A DNA stretch of 64,000 bases from Trujillonella endophytica (GCF_019799905.1 NZ_JABGCI010000001.1:868001-932000), one strand, 5' to 3'. Positions 19,737 through 28,800 are shown, numbered from the stretch's first letter. The notes: generated from the sequence alone by a model not told the origin. Made by a program: numbers and translations.

Positions 19737-20956
19737 GCGCCCTGCGCCGCGCGGGGCTGGCGCTGCTGGGGCCGCTCCTGGCCCTCGTGGTCGCGCTCGT
19801 CATCTCCGGCATCGTCATCGCGTCCATCGGCGAGGACCCCTTCACCGCGCTCGAGGTGATCACGAACCTCGGCGAGACGCCGGCCGCCGAGGTGCAGTCG
19901 ATCGTCGTGATCCTCAACCGGGCCGTGCCGCTGTTCCTCGCCGGCCTGGCGGTCTCCATCGCGTTCCGGATGGGCCTGTTCAACATCGGCGTCGAGGGTC
20001 AGTACCGGCTGGCGACGATCCTGGCCGCCGCGGCCGGTGCGGCGGTCAACCTGCCGGCGCCGCTGCACGTGCTGTTCATCATCGTCGTCGCCATGGCCGT
20101 CGGCGCCGTGTGGGCCGGCGTGGTCGCGGTGCTCAAGGTGACCCGCGGCGTCAGCGAGGTCATCAGCTCGATCATGCTGAACTTCGTCGCGCTCGGGCTG
20201 GCGGGCTACCTGCTCACCGGCCCCCTCAGGGGCAGCGCCGAGGGCGCGGGCATCGTCACCACCGCTGAGATCCCCGAGTCGGGACGGTTCCCCGACCTCA
20301 CCGGGGTGCTCACCGGGATGGGCCTGGCCGAGCCGCGCAGCGAGCTCTTCGGCTTCCTGGTCGTGGCCGTGGTCGTGGGGGTGCTCGTGTCCGTGGTGCT
20401 CTCGCGCACCCGGTTCGGCTTCGACCTGCGCGCCACCGGCCTGTCGCCGTCGGCCGCCACCGCCAGCGGCGTCGACACCCGCCGCATGGTCATCAGCACG
20501 ATGCTGCTGTCGGGGGCCGTCGCAGGCCTGATCGGCCTGCCCGACCTGCTCGGCGCGGACTACGAGTACGGCACCGAGTTCACCGCCGGCCTCGGCTTCC
20601 TCGGCATCGCCGTCGCGCTGCTCGGGCGCAACTCGCCGCTGGGCATCGCGCTGGCCGCGCTGCTGTTCGCCGTCCTCGACCGGGCCGCGCCGCTGCTGCA
20701 GTTCGAGGACATCCCGGCGTCGGTGGTCACGATCATCCAGGGCACGATCGTGCTCGCCGTCGTCGTCGCCAACGAGATCGCCCGCCGGCTGGCCCGCCGC
20801 TCCGCCGAGCGGGCCGGCGCCCGGGCCACCGGCTCGCCGCCGGACGGCGGCGGGGGCGGGGGACCGGGGACGCCGCCCACCCCCGACGTCGGACCCGACG
20901 GCGGCCATCGCACGTACACCGGTGTCCCCGGTGAGCCCGAGGGAGCACGGCCGTGA
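19733..20956 (+). CDS. Nucleoside ABC importer permease, first subunit
   Basis: An integral membrane permease of 407 residues in the BPD-transporter-2 class, with 8-10 predicted helices between about residues 8 and 345. FRMGLFNIGVEGQYRLATI is the conserved segment that interacts with the ATPase in sugar and nucleoside importers. A Pro/Gly-rich C-terminal tail of ~50 residues is cytoplasmic and unconserved. It starts inside the ATPase stop codon (GTGA) and ends inside the start of the second permease (GTGA, 20953-20956), so the three membrane components are tightly coupled. Confidence 0.92.
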   Translation: MSALRRAGLALLGPLLALVVALVISGIVIASIGEDPFTALEVITNLGETPAAEVQSIVVILNRAVPLFLAGLAVSIAFRMGLFNIGVEGQYRLATILAAAAGAAVNLPAPLHVLFIIVVAMAVGAVWAGVVAVLKVTRGVSEVISSIMLNFVALGLAGYLLTGPLRGSAEGAGIVTTAEIPESGRFPDLTGVLTGMGLAEPRSELFGFLVVAVVVGVLVSVVLSRTRFGFDLRATGLSPSAATASGVDTRRMVISTMLLSGAVAGLIGLPDLLGADYEYGTEFTAGLGFLGIAVALLGRNSPLGIALAALLFAVLDRAAPLLQFEDIPASVVTIIQGTIVLAVVVANEIARRLARRSAERAGARATGSPPDGGGGGGPGTPPTPDVGPDGGHRTYTGVPGEPEGARP

Positions 20957-22242
20957 GCGCGGCATCGACGCACAGCGGGAAGCAGCAGGACGCCCGCCCG
21001 AGCCGCGGGCCGCTGACCGACCTCCTGACCGGGGGCGGCCGGGCGCGACGGTTCATGTGGGCCGCCATCGGCCTGGTCGTGCTGTTCTCGATCGTCCGGG
21101 TGGTGTCGGGGGAGCAGGCCCTCACGTCGTCGTCGACGATGGGCGCCGCGCTGCTGCTGGCCGTGCCGATCGGCCTGGCGGCCCTCGGCGGGCTGTTCTC
21201 CGAGCGCGCCGGCGTGGTCAACATCGGCCTCGAGGGGATGATGGTCCTCGGCACCTGGGGGGCCGGCTTCGGCGGCTGGCACTGGGGCTGGACCGGCGCC
21301 CTGGTCGCCGGCGTGGTGTGCGGCGCGCTGGGTGGCCTGCTGCACGCGGTGGCCACCGTGACCTTCGGCGTCGACCACGTCGTCTCGGGTGTCGCGATCA
21401 ACCTGCTCGCCGACGGCGTCGTCCGCTTCCTGTCCGAGCTGGTCTACACCGAGGACACCGGCGGCGGCCCGACCCAGTCGCCGTCGCTGGAGAGCGACCC
21501 GCCGAGCTTCTCGGTGCCGGTGCTGTCCTCCGGCCCGGACTGGCTCGGGGACGTCGAGTCGAAGCACTGGTTCCTGGTCAGCGACGTCGCGGGCCTGCTC
21601 CGTGGCGTGACCAGCGGCATCGGCCTGCTCACGCTGCTGGCGGTGCTGCTGGTCCCGGTCTCCTACCTGGTCCTGTGGCGGACGGCGTTCGGCCTGCGGC
21701 TGCGCTCCTGCGGCGAGAACCCGGCGGCCGCCGACTCCCTCGGCGTGCCGGTGTACCGGCTGAAGTACATCGCCGTCGTCATCTCGGGCGCGCTGGCCGG
21801 CCTCGGCGGCGTGTTCCTGGTGTTCATCGCCGGGATCTACCGCGAGGGGCAGACCGGAGGCCGCGGCTTCATCGGCCTGGCCGCGCTCATCTTCGGCAAC
21901 TGGCGGCCAGGGGGGCTGGCGGCCGGCGCCGGGCTGTTCGGCTTCGCCGACGCCCTGCAGCTGCGCAGCCGCTCCGCCGTGGTCGCCCTGCTGCTGCTGG
22001 TCGCCGTCGGGCTCGCGGTCGTCGCGGTGGTGCAGCTGCGCCGTGCCCGCTACTGGCAGGCCGGTGCCGCGCTGGTGATCGCCGCGGCGGCGCTGTGGGG
22101 CTTCCTCACCATCGACGAGCTGGCGCCGGGCCTGGTCTCGTTCACCCCGCACCTGATCACGCTGCTGGTGCTGTCCCTGGCCTCGCAGCGATTGCGCATG
22201 CCCAAGGCCGACGGACTGGTCTACCGACGAGGGGAGCACTAG
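20953..22242 (+). CDS. Nucleoside ABC importer permease, second subunit
   Basis: The partner permease, 429 residues with about ten helices. It contains the paired signature FSERAGVVNIGLEGMMVLGTW in the family position, then LRSCGENPAAADSLGVPVYR, which is the cytoplasmic coupling loop. The N-terminal 35 residues are a hydrophilic extension. It overlaps the previous permease by four bases (GTGA), and its TAG stop shares its last G with the GTG start of cdd (TAGTG, 22240-22244). Uptake and the first intracellular step, deamination of cytidine, are therefore translated as one unit. Confidence 0.92.
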   Translation: MSAASTHSGKQQDARPSRGPLTDLLTGGGRARRFMWAAIGLVVLFSIVRVVSGEQALTSSSTMGAALLLAVPIGLAALGGLFSERAGVVNIGLEGMMVLGTWGAGFGGWHWGWTGALVAGVVCGALGGLLHAVATVTFGVDHVVSGVAINLLADGVVRFLSELVYTEDTGGGPTQSPSLESDPPSFSVPVLSSGPDWLGDVESKHWFLVSDVAGLLRGVTSGIGLLTLLAVLLVPVSYLVLWRTAFGLRLRSCGENPAAADSLGVPVYRLKYIAVVISGALAGLGGVFLVFIAGIYREGQTGGRGFIGLAALIFGNWRPGGLAAGAGLFGFADALQLRSRSAVVALLLLVAVGLAVVAVVQLRRARYWQAGAALVIAAAALWGFLTIDELAPGLVSFTPHLITLLVLSLASQRLRMPKADGLVYRRGEH

Positions 22243-22712
22243 TGGCCGACGGGGTGGTGGGGCGGGTGGACGACGCTGCCTGGGACGCGCTGCGGACGGC
22301 GGCGCGGGAGGCGATGACCCACGCCTACGCGCCGTACTCCCGCTTCCCGGTGGGGGTCGCCGGCCTCGTGGACGACGGCCGGGTGGTCACCGGGTGCAAC
22401 GTGGAGAACGCCTCCTACGGCCTCGGCCTGTGCGCCGAGTGCGGGATGGTCAGCGACCTCGCCCGCACCGGCGGCGGCCGGCTCGTGGCCGTGGCCTGCG
22501 TGGGCGGCGACGGGCAGCCGCTGATGCCCTGCGGGCGGTGCCGCCAGCTGCTCTGGGAGCACGGCGGCGCGGAGATGCTCATCGAGACCGTCTCGCTCGG
22601 CATCGTGCCGATGCGCGAGGTGCTGCCCGACGCGTTCGGGCCCGACGACCTCGCGGCTGCCGCCACGCGGTCTGCCGGGGGAACGGCCGCCGAGGAGCGG
22701 GGGCAGCGGTGA
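22242..22712 (+). CDS. cdd: Cytidine deaminase
   Basis: Deaminates cytidine and deoxycytidine to uridine and deoxyuridine. The product has 156 residues and the small homotetrameric-type fold. AYAPYSRFPVGVAG is the N-terminal signature, and NVENASYGLGLCAEC supplies the catalytic Glu and a Zn Cys. PCGRCRQLLWE gives the two other Zn Cys, so the zinc site is complete with three Cys. The C-terminal ~30 residues are a low-complexity extension. The GTG start overlaps the preceding permease stop, and its own stop overlaps the deoA GTG (GTGA, 22709-22712). Confidence 0.95.
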   Translation: MADGVVGRVDDAAWDALRTAAREAMTHAYAPYSRFPVGVAGLVDDGRVVTGCNVENASYGLGLCAECGMVSDLARTGGGRLVAVACVGGDGQPLMPCGRCRQLLWEHGGAEMLIETVSLGIVPMREVLPDAFGPDDLAAAATRSAGGTAAEERGQR

Positions 22713-23989
22713 GCGGGCACGACGCGATCGACGTCATCCGCGCCAAGCGGGACGGCGGAGAGCTGAGCGGCGACCAGATCCGCTGGGTGATCGGCGCGTA
22801 CACCGCCGGCCAGGTGCCCGACGAGCAGATGAGCGCCCTGCTCATGGCGGTGTTCTTCCGGGGCATGACGCCGGGCGAGCTGGCCGTCTGGACGCAGTCG
22901 ATGATCGACTCCGGCGAGCGCAAGGACCTCTCCTCGTTGGGCCGGCCGACCGCGGACAAGCACTCCACCGGCGGTGTCGGCGACAAGATCACGCTGCCCC
23001 TGGCGCCGCTCGTCGCCGCCTGCGGGGTTGCCGTGCCGCAGCTGTCCGGCCGCGGGCTCGGTCACACCGGCGGCACGCTGGACAAGCTCGAGGCGATCCC
23101 CGGCTGGCGGGCCGACGTGCACGAGGAGGCCTACCTGCGCCAGCTGCGCGAGGTGGGCGCGGTGGTCTGCGCCGCCGGCAACGACCTGGCGCCGGCGGAC
23201 AAGAAGCTCTACGCGCTGCGCGACGTCACCGGCACGGTGGAGTCGATCCCGCTGATCGCCAGCTCGATCATGAGCAAGAAGATCGCCGAGGGCGCCGACG
23301 CGCTCGTGCTCGACGTGAAGACCGGCTCCGGGGCGTTCATGAAGGACCCGGAGGCCTCCCGGGAGCTGGCCCGCACGATGGTCGGGCTGGGGGAGGCGGC
23401 CGGCGTCCGCACGGTGGCGTTGGTGACGGCGATGGACCGCCCGCTGGGCCGCGCCGCCGGCAACGCCGTCGAGGTGGCCGAGTCGGTGGAGGTGCTCGCC
23501 GGCGGCGGGCCGCCCGACGTCGTGGAACTCACGCTCGCCCTGGCGCGGGAGATGCTCGCCGGAGCCGGCCGCGGCGACGTCGACCCCGCCGACGCGCTGG
23601 CCGACGGCCGGGCCATGGACGTGTGGCGGCGGATGATCGCCGCGCAGGGCGGGGACCCCGACGCGGCGCTGCCGCAGCCGGCCGAGCGGCACGTGGTGAC
23701 CGCGCCGGCCACCGGCACGCTCACCCGTCTCGACGCCTACGCGCTCGGCGTCGCCGCCTGGCGGCTGGGCGCCGGCCGGGCACGCAAGGAGGACCCGGTC
23801 GCGGCCGCGGCCGGCGTGACCTGGACGGCGACCGTGGGCGAGCGGGTGACCGCGGGCCAGCCGCTGCTGGAGCTGCACACCGACGACGCCGCCCGGATCC
23901 CCCGGGCACTGGAGGCGCTGGAGGGCGCGGTCGGCGTCGACACCGACGACCGCCCGCTGCCGCTGCTGCTCGACCGCATCACGGCGTGA
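22709..23989 (+). CDS. deoA: Thymidine phosphorylase
   Basis: Phosphorolysis of thymidine and deoxyuridine to base plus deoxyribose 1-phosphate. It has 426 residues and is a class II nucleoside phosphorylase. DKHSTGGVGDKITLPLAPLV binds phosphate, GRGLGHTGGTLDKLEAIPG is the family signature, and SSIMSKKIAEGADALVLDVK completes the active site. Coupled to cdd by GTGA. The deoxyribose 1-phosphate produced needs a phosphopentomutase before DeoC (32895-33890) can cleave it. The hairpin repeat copy B follows within about a dozen bases. Confidence 0.95.
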   Translation: MSGHDAIDVIRAKRDGGELSGDQIRWVIGAYTAGQVPDEQMSALLMAVFFRGMTPGELAVWTQSMIDSGERKDLSSLGRPTADKHSTGGVGDKITLPLAPLVAACGVAVPQLSGRGLGHTGGTLDKLEAIPGWRADVHEEAYLRQLREVGAVVCAAGNDLAPADKKLYALRDVTGTVESIPLIASSIMSKKIAEGADALVLDVKTGSGAFMKDPEASRELARTMVGLGEAAGVRTVALVTAMDRPLGRAAGNAVEVAESVEVLAGGGPPDVVELTLALAREMLAGAGRGDVDPADALADGRAMDVWRRMIAAQGGDPDAALPQPAERHVVTAPATGTLTRLDAYALGVAAWRLGAGRARKEDPVAAAAGVTWTATVGERVTAGQPLLELHTDDAARIPRALEALEGAVGVDTDDRPLPLLLDRITA

Positions 23990-23995
23990 GCGAGT

Positions 23996-24054
23996 CGAAG
24001 GACCCCCTCGCCCCCCACGGCTCGCACGCTCGCGGCGGGCCCCTGCGAGGGGGC
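23996..24054 (+). repeat. 3'-hairpin repeat, copy B
   Basis: Second copy, just after the deoA stop, beginning GAAGGACC. Its outer stem is 8 bp: CCCCCTCG (24003-24010) with CGAGGGGG (24046-24053). This differs from the other copies on both arms, so pairing is kept by compensating changes. It probably separates the uptake/cdd/deoA operon from the exporter/add operon. Confidence 0.8.
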
Positions 24055-24108
24055 CCCGGCGGGAGGGTGACGCCGGTCACTGCGCGGGACGGAGCACACT
24101 GGGCAGCC

Positions 24109-25014
24109 GTGACGAGTCCGACCGCGGTCCCGGCGGCCAGCGCGGCCCCGCGTCCCGACACCCCGGTGGATCCCGACGCCGCGATCTCCGTGCGCGGGCT
24201 CGTGCGCCGGTACGGCTCGTTCACCGCGGTCGACGGTCTGGACCTCGACATCCACCGCGGCGAGATCTTCGCCCTGCTGGGCCCCAACGGCGCCGGCAAG
24301 ACGACGACGGTGGAGATCTGCGAGGGCTTCCGCCGGCGCGACGCCGGTGAGGTGCGGGTGCTGGGCACCGACCCGGCCACCGGCGGGCGGCGGTGGAAGG
24401 CACAGCTGGGCATCGTGCTGCAGTCCGGTGCCGGGGACAGCCAGCTGACCTGCCGGGAGCTGCTGCGCGCCCAGGCCTCCTACTACCCGGGGGCACGCGA
24501 CCCCGACGAGGTGCTCGACCTGGTCGGGCTGAGCGAGAAGGCCGGCGTCCGCGGGCGGGCGCTGTCCGGCGGGCAGCGGCGGCGGCTCGACGTCGCGCTG
24601 GGCATCGTCGGCAAGCCGACGCTGCTCTTCCTCGACGAGCCGACCACCGGGTTCGACCCCGAGGCCCGCCGCCAGTTCTGGTCGCTGATCCGCTCGCTGC
24701 GCGACCTGGGCACCACGATGCTGCTGACCACCCACTACCTGGACGAGGCCGAGGCGCTGGCCGACCGGGTGGGCGTCATCGCCCGCGGCCGGCTGGTCGA
24801 GGTCGCCGTCCCGTCGGCGCTGGGCGGGCGGGGGAGCGCGCCCGCCGTCGTCAGCTGGACCGAGGACGGCGTGCGGCGCACCCAGGCCACCCAGGCCCCG
24901 ACGGCGCTGGTCAGCGAGCTGGCCGGCCGCTTCGGCGGCGAGGTCCCCGACCTCGCCGTCGCCCGGCCGACGCTCGAGGACGTCTACCTGCGGATGATCG
25001 GGGGCCCGGCGTGA
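24109..25014 (+). CDS. ABC exporter ATPase (DrrA-like, ABC-2 type)
   Basis: A 301-residue ATP-binding subunit. Walker A is GPNGAGKTT, the signature is ALSGGQRRRLDVALG, Walker B is LLFLDEPTTGFD, and the switch His sits in LLTTHYLDEAEALADRVG. The pattern is that of the ABC-2 exporters involved in drug or lipid efflux (DrrA/CcmA type), unlike the nucleoside importer upstream. The GTG at 24109 is the first start that leaves an intact domain and a short Ala/Pro-rich N-terminus. The stop overlaps the permease start (GTGA, 25011-25014). The substrate is unknown. Confidence 0.9.
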   Translation: MTSPTAVPAASAAPRPDTPVDPDAAISVRGLVRRYGSFTAVDGLDLDIHRGEIFALLGPNGAGKTTTVEICEGFRRRDAGEVRVLGTDPATGGRRWKAQLGIVLQSGAGDSQLTCRELLRAQASYYPGARDPDEVLDLVGLSEKAGVRGRALSGGQRRRLDVALGIVGKPTLLFLDEPTTGFDPEARRQFWSLIRSLRDLGTTMLLTTHYLDEAEALADRVGVIARGRLVEVAVPSALGGRGSAPAVVSWTEDGVRRTQATQAPTALVSELAGRFGGEVPDLAVARPTLEDVYLRMIGGPA

Positions 25015-25826
25015 CCGCCGCCCCGGAGCGCACCCTGCCCTCGGTGGCCGCGGTCTGCCGCACGCGCGCGGGCGTGGAGCTCAAGGAGTTCTTCCGGCAG
25101 CGGGAGTCGGTCGTCTTCACGCTGATGTTCCCGGTGATCCTGCTGCTGGTCTTCGGGTCGGTCCTCGACTACGACCTGGGCAGCGGCGTCTCGTTCACCC
25201 AGTACTTCATGGCCGGTGTCATCGCGGCCGGCATCCTCGGCGCCAGCCTGCAGAACATGGCGATCAGCATCGCCACCGAGCGGTCCGACGGCACGCTCAA
25301 GGGCCTCGCCGGCACGCCGATGCCCAAGAGCGCCTTCTTCGTCGGCAAGGTGGTGCAGGTCCTCGCCGTCACGGTGGCGCTCGTGGCGATCCTGCTGGCC
25401 ATCGGCGCCCTCTTCTTCGACGTCGACCTGCCCTCGGGCGCCGGCTGGCTGACCTTCGTCTGGGTCGCGGCGCTGGGCTCGGCGGCCTGCACGCTGCTGG
25501 GCATCGCCGTCTCCAGCCTGGCCCGCAACGGCCGCTCGGCCTCGGCGACCGTGACCCCCATCGCGCTGGTCCTGCAGTTCATCTCCGGCGTCTTCTTCCA
25601 GTTCAGCGAGGTGCCGACCTGGCTGCAGACGGTCGCCGCGCTGTTCCCGCTCAGGTGGATGGCCCAGGGCCTGCGCTCGGTCTTCCTCCCTGACGCGCTC
25701 GCCGCGGAGGAGCCGGCCGGCCACTGGGAGCTCGGCCGGGTCGCGCTCGTGCTCGGCATCTGGTGCGTCGTCGGGCTGGTGCTGTGCGTGCGCACGTTCC
25801 GCTGGCAGGACCGGGGCCAGGGCTGA
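25011..25826 (+). CDS. ABC-2 type exporter permease
   Basis: A 271-residue membrane protein with six predicted helices, the partner of the preceding ATPase. RQRESVVFTLMFPVILLLVFG at the first helix, ATERSDGTLKGLAGTPMPKS in the cytoplasmic loop and FFQFSEVPTWLQTVAALFPLRW near the fifth helix are typical of the ABC-2 (DrrB-like) family. Its TGA shares a base with the ATG of add (TGATG, 25824-25828), so the exporter and adenosine deaminase are coupled at translation. The transported molecule cannot be read from the sequence. Confidence 0.9.
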   Translation: MTAAPERTLPSVAAVCRTRAGVELKEFFRQRESVVFTLMFPVILLLVFGSVLDYDLGSGVSFTQYFMAGVIAAGILGASLQNMAISIATERSDGTLKGLAGTPMPKSAFFVGKVVQVLAVTVALVAILLAIGALFFDVDLPSGAGWLTFVWVAALGSAACTLLGIAVSSLARNGRSASATVTPIALVLQFISGVFFQFSEVPTWLQTVAALFPLRWMAQGLRSVFLPDALAAEEPAGHWELGRVALVLGIWCVVGLVLCVRTFRWQDRGQG

Positions 25827-26905
25827 TGGCCGCCGCCGTGCCCACCCCCGAGCAGCTGCGCTCCGCGCCCAAGGTGCTCCTGCACGACCACCTGGACGGC
25901 GGGCTGCGGCCGCGGACGGTGATCGAGCTGGCCGACGAGGCGGGCTACCGCGACCTGCCGACGGGGGACGCCGCCGCCCTGGGCACCTGGTTCCTGCAGG
26001 CCGCCGACTCCGGCTCCCTGGTGCGCTACCTGCAGACCTTCGCGCACACCGTCGGCGTCATGCAGCGGCCCGAGGCGGTCCGCCGCGTGGCCCGGGAGTG
26101 CGCGCTCGACCTCGCCGCCGACGGCGTCGTCTACGCCGAGGTGCGGATGGCACCGGAGCTGCTCACCGCGGAGGGCACGCCGATCGAGGAGGCGGTCGAG
26201 GCGATCCTCGACGGCTTCGCCGCCGGCAGTGCCGAGGCCGCGGCGGCCGGGACGCCGATCCGGGTCGGGGCGCTGCTGTGCGCGATGCGCCAGGCCGACC
26301 GGTGGGACGAGGTGGCCGGGCTGGTGGTCCGCTACCGCGACGCCGGGGTGGTGGGCTTCGACCTGGCCGGCCCCGAGATCGGCTTCCCGCCCGACCGGCA
26401 CCCCTCGGCGCTCGAGCTCCTGGACCGGGCCGGGGCGCACCGCACCATCCACGCCGGGGAGGCCGCCGGGGTCGACAGCATCCGCGCCGCCCTGGACGGT
26501 GCCCGCGCGGAGCGGCTCGGGCACGGGGTGCGGATCGCCGACGAGGTCGCGCTCGACGGCACCCTCGGCCCGCTGGCGCGGCGGGTGTGCGACGAGCAGG
26601 TGCCGTTGGAGATCGCGCCGTCGTCCAACGTGCAGACCGGCGCCTACCCCTCGCTGGCCGACCACCCGGTCGACCGGCTGCACCGCGCCGGGTTCGCCGT
26701 CACCCTCAACACCGACAACCGGCTGATGAGCGGCGTGAGCGCGACCAGCGAGCTCGCCGACGTCGTCGCGACCTTCGGCTGGGGGTGGGAGGACGTGCAG
26801 CGGGTGACCGAGCGCGCGCTCGCGGCCGCGTTCGTCGACGACGCCGAGCGGGCCCGCCTGCTGGCCGAGGTCGTCCGGCCCGGGTACGCGGTACTGGCGG
26901 CCTGA
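25826..26905 (+). CDS. add: Adenosine deaminase
   Basis: Converts adenosine and deoxyadenosine to inosine and deoxyinosine. It has 359 residues in the metal-dependent amidohydrolase fold. The Zn-binding HDHLDGG lies near the N-terminus, GFDLAGPE follows, then the HAGE motif with Zn His and catalytic Glu. LGHGVRIADE carries the catalytic His and TLNTDN the final Asp. All ligands are present, so it should be active. The start is fixed by the TGATG overlap with the exporter permease. Inosine formed here is the substrate of the purine nucleoside phosphorylase at 39608-40420. Confidence 0.95.
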   Translation: MAAAVPTPEQLRSAPKVLLHDHLDGGLRPRTVIELADEAGYRDLPTGDAAALGTWFLQAADSGSLVRYLQTFAHTVGVMQRPEAVRRVARECALDLAADGVVYAEVRMAPELLTAEGTPIEEAVEAILDGFAAGSAEAAAAGTPIRVGALLCAMRQADRWDEVAGLVVRYRDAGVVGFDLAGPEIGFPPDRHPSALELLDRAGAHRTIHAGEAAGVDSIRAALDGARAERLGHGVRIADEVALDGTLGPLARRVCDEQVPLEIAPSSNVQTGAYPSLADHPVDRLHRAGFAVTLNTDNRLMSGVSATSELADVVATFGWGWEDVQRVTERALAAAFVDDAERARLLAEVVRPGYAVLAA

Positions 26906-26963
26906 CCTGCGCAGTGACCACGGCCACCCCCGGCCGGGGGAACAGGCCCGCCCCCGACGCTGC

Positions 26964-27138
26964 TAACCTGGGTGTACCGGCATGAGCCGGTCAATCCTCC
27001 CGGACGGTCCGTCCGGGCATGAGCGCATCCGTGCAGATCCTCACCGTCTCCAAGGCGCGAGCGATCGCCAGTGAGGACGCCGGTCGGTGTCCGCGCAATC
27101 ACCACGGGACGCGCCCGAGCATGTATCGGAGTCCCCGC
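26964..27138 (+). promoter_or_regulatory. Promoter and structured leader of the RNA helicase gene
   Basis: TAACCT at 26964-26969 fits a TAnnnT -10 box and would start transcription near 26976. Two hairpins follow at once: ACCGGC/GCCGGT around ATGA (about 26976-26991), and CCCGGAC/GTCCGGG (about 26999-27017). The frame continues open from an ATG at 27019 to the helicase, but its third-codon positions hold many A/T (for example TGT, AAT, TAT, AGT, CGA), unlike neighbouring genes. I therefore read it as a ~165-nt untranslated leader. Long structured leaders are known for cold-induced RNA helicase genes in other bacteria. Confidence 0.5.
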
Positions 27139-28740
27139 TTGTCCTCGTTCGACTCTGTCGACGTCCAGAACACCCCTGAGTTCACCGCTCCCGAGAGCAC
27201 CGGCACGCAGACCGCCGTCGAGGAGCCCGCCGTCGCCGAGGCGCCTGCCGCCGAGGCCGCTCCCGAGCCGACCGGCCCGTCCTTCGCCCAGCTGGGCCTG
27301 CCCCAGCAGCTGGTGAGCGCCCTGGCGCGCAAGGGCATCAGCCACCCCTTCGCCATCCAGACCGTCGCCCTGCCCGACGCCCTCGCCGGGCGCGACGTGC
27401 TCGGCAAGGCCGCCACCGGCTCGGGCAAGACGCTGGCCTTCGGCCTGCCGCTGCTCGCGCGCCTCGGTGCGGAGCCCGGCTCCGGCCGGCGTGACCCGCG
27501 CGGCCTGATCCTCGTGCCGACCCGCGAGCTGGCCCAGCAGGTGCACGACGCGCTCGCCCCGCTCGGCCAGTCCATCGGCGTCCAGCTGGCCGCCGTCTAC
27601 GGCGGTGCCTCGATGTACCGCCAGATCCAGCAGATGCGCCGCGGCGTCGACGTCGTCATCGCGACGCCGGGCCGCCTGCAGGACCTGATCGAGCAGCGCG
27701 AGGTCACGCTCGCCGAGGTCTCGCTGTCGATCGTCGACGAGGCCGACTTCATGTCCGACCTCGGCTTCCTGCCGGTGGTCAAGGAGCTGCTCGACCAGAC
27801 CCGCCCCGACGCCCAGCGGATGCTGTTCTCGGCGACGCTGGACGGCGAGGTCGACTCGCTCATCCGCCGCTACCTCAAGGACCCGGCCCGGCACGAGGTC
27901 AAGCGGGACGGCGACGAGCCCTCGCCCGCCGAGCACCTCGCCTACAGCGTGGCGTTCCGCGACAAGGTGCCGCTCACCCAGGAGCTGGCCGCCCGCCCGG
28001 GCCGGACGATCGTGTTCGTCCGCACCCAGCTCGGTGCCGACCGGCTCGCCGAGAACCTGCAGGCCGTCGGCATCAAGGCCGAGCCGATCCACGGCGGGCT
28101 GCCGCAGGCCGCCCGCCGCCGGGCGCTCGAGGCGTTCACCGACGCCCGCAGCCCGGTGCTGGTCGCCACCGACGTCGCCGCCCGCGGCATCCACGTCGAC
28201 GACGTGTCGCTGGTCATCCACTACGACCCGCCGGCCGACCACAAGACCTACCTGCACCGCTCGGGCCGCACGGCCCGCGCCGGCGCCGGCGGCGTGGTCG
28301 TCTCGCTGCTGCTGCCCGACCAGGTCGGCCAGTCGAAGCGGCGCTTCCGTTCGGCGAAGGTCGACCCGGTCGTCAGCCGGGTCCGCCCCGGCGACGCCCC
28401 CATCGCCGAGCTGGTCGCCACGGGCGTGCACGTGGAGCCGGTGGAGCGTCCGGTGCGCGAGTCGCGCCGGCCCTCCGGCGGGTCCGGTGGCCCCGGTGGC
28501 CGTCGTCCGCGCCGGGACGGCGAGCGTCCCCGTCGCGATGGCGACCGTCCCCGCCGTCCCTACGGCGACCGGCCGACCGGCGAGCGCTCGGAGCGCCCGT
28601 ACCGCGAGCGCTCCGAGCGGCCCGCGGGCGAGCGCCCCGCCGGCGACCGTCCCTTCGGTGGCGAGCGCCGCTCCGGCGCCGGCCGGCCGAGCGCGTACCG
28701 CGGCCAGGGCCGTCGCCCCGGCTCGCACGTCGCCGAGTAA
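27139..28740 (+). CDS. DEAD-box ATP-dependent RNA helicase
   Basis: Unwinds RNA in ribosome assembly or mRNA turnover. A Q-motif region (LGLPQQLVSALARKGISHPFAIQ) is followed by motif I AATGSGKT, motif Ia PTRELAQQ, DEAD in IVDEADFMSD, motif III SAT, then the helicase C domain with IHGG, ATDVAARGIHVDD and HRSGRTARAG. The C-terminal ~100 residues are Arg/Gly/Asp/Pro-rich with RPRRDG repeats, an RNA-binding tail. I take the TTG at 27139 (MSSFDSVD...) as start because GGAG sits 7 nt before it. An in-frame ATG at 27019 would add 40 residues of atypical codon use. The hairpin repeat copy C begins at the TAA stop. Confidence 0.9.
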   Translation: MSSFDSVDVQNTPEFTAPESTGTQTAVEEPAVAEAPAAEAAPEPTGPSFAQLGLPQQLVSALARKGISHPFAIQTVALPDALAGRDVLGKAATGSGKTLAFGLPLLARLGAEPGSGRRDPRGLILVPTRELAQQVHDALAPLGQSIGVQLAAVYGGASMYRQIQQMRRGVDVVIATPGRLQDLIEQREVTLAEVSLSIVDEADFMSDLGFLPVVKELLDQTRPDAQRMLFSATLDGEVDSLIRRYLKDPARHEVKRDGDEPSPAEHLAYSVAFRDKVPLTQELAARPGRTIVFVRTQLGADRLAENLQAVGIKAEPIHGGLPQAARRRALEAFTDARSPVLVATDVAARGIHVDDVSLVIHYDPPADHKTYLHRSGRTARAGAGGVVVSLLLPDQVGQSKRRFRSAKVDPVVSRVRPGDAPIAELVATGVHVEPVERPVRESRRPSGGSGGPGGRRPRRDGERPRRDGDRPRRPYGDRPTGERSERPYRERSERPAGERPAGDRPFGGERRSGAGRPSAYRGQGRRPGSHVAE

Positions 28741-28800
28741 GTCGAAGGACCCTCCTGCCCCCACCGCTCGCGAGCCCGCGGCGGGCGCCTGCAGGACGGC
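28738..28800 (+). repeat. 3'-hairpin repeat, copy C
   Basis: Third copy, starting at the helicase TAA stop (GTCGAAGGACC). The outer stem is TCCTGC (28753-28758) with GCAGGA (28791-28796). The apex again has the GCTCGCGAGC palindrome (28766-28775), as in copy A. Confidence 0.8.

Noticed and set aside
27019..27138. N-terminal extension of the helicase from ATG 27019
   Set aside because: Many A/T third positions and no domain. TTG 27139 has a GGAG at correct spacing. Kept as an alternative only.
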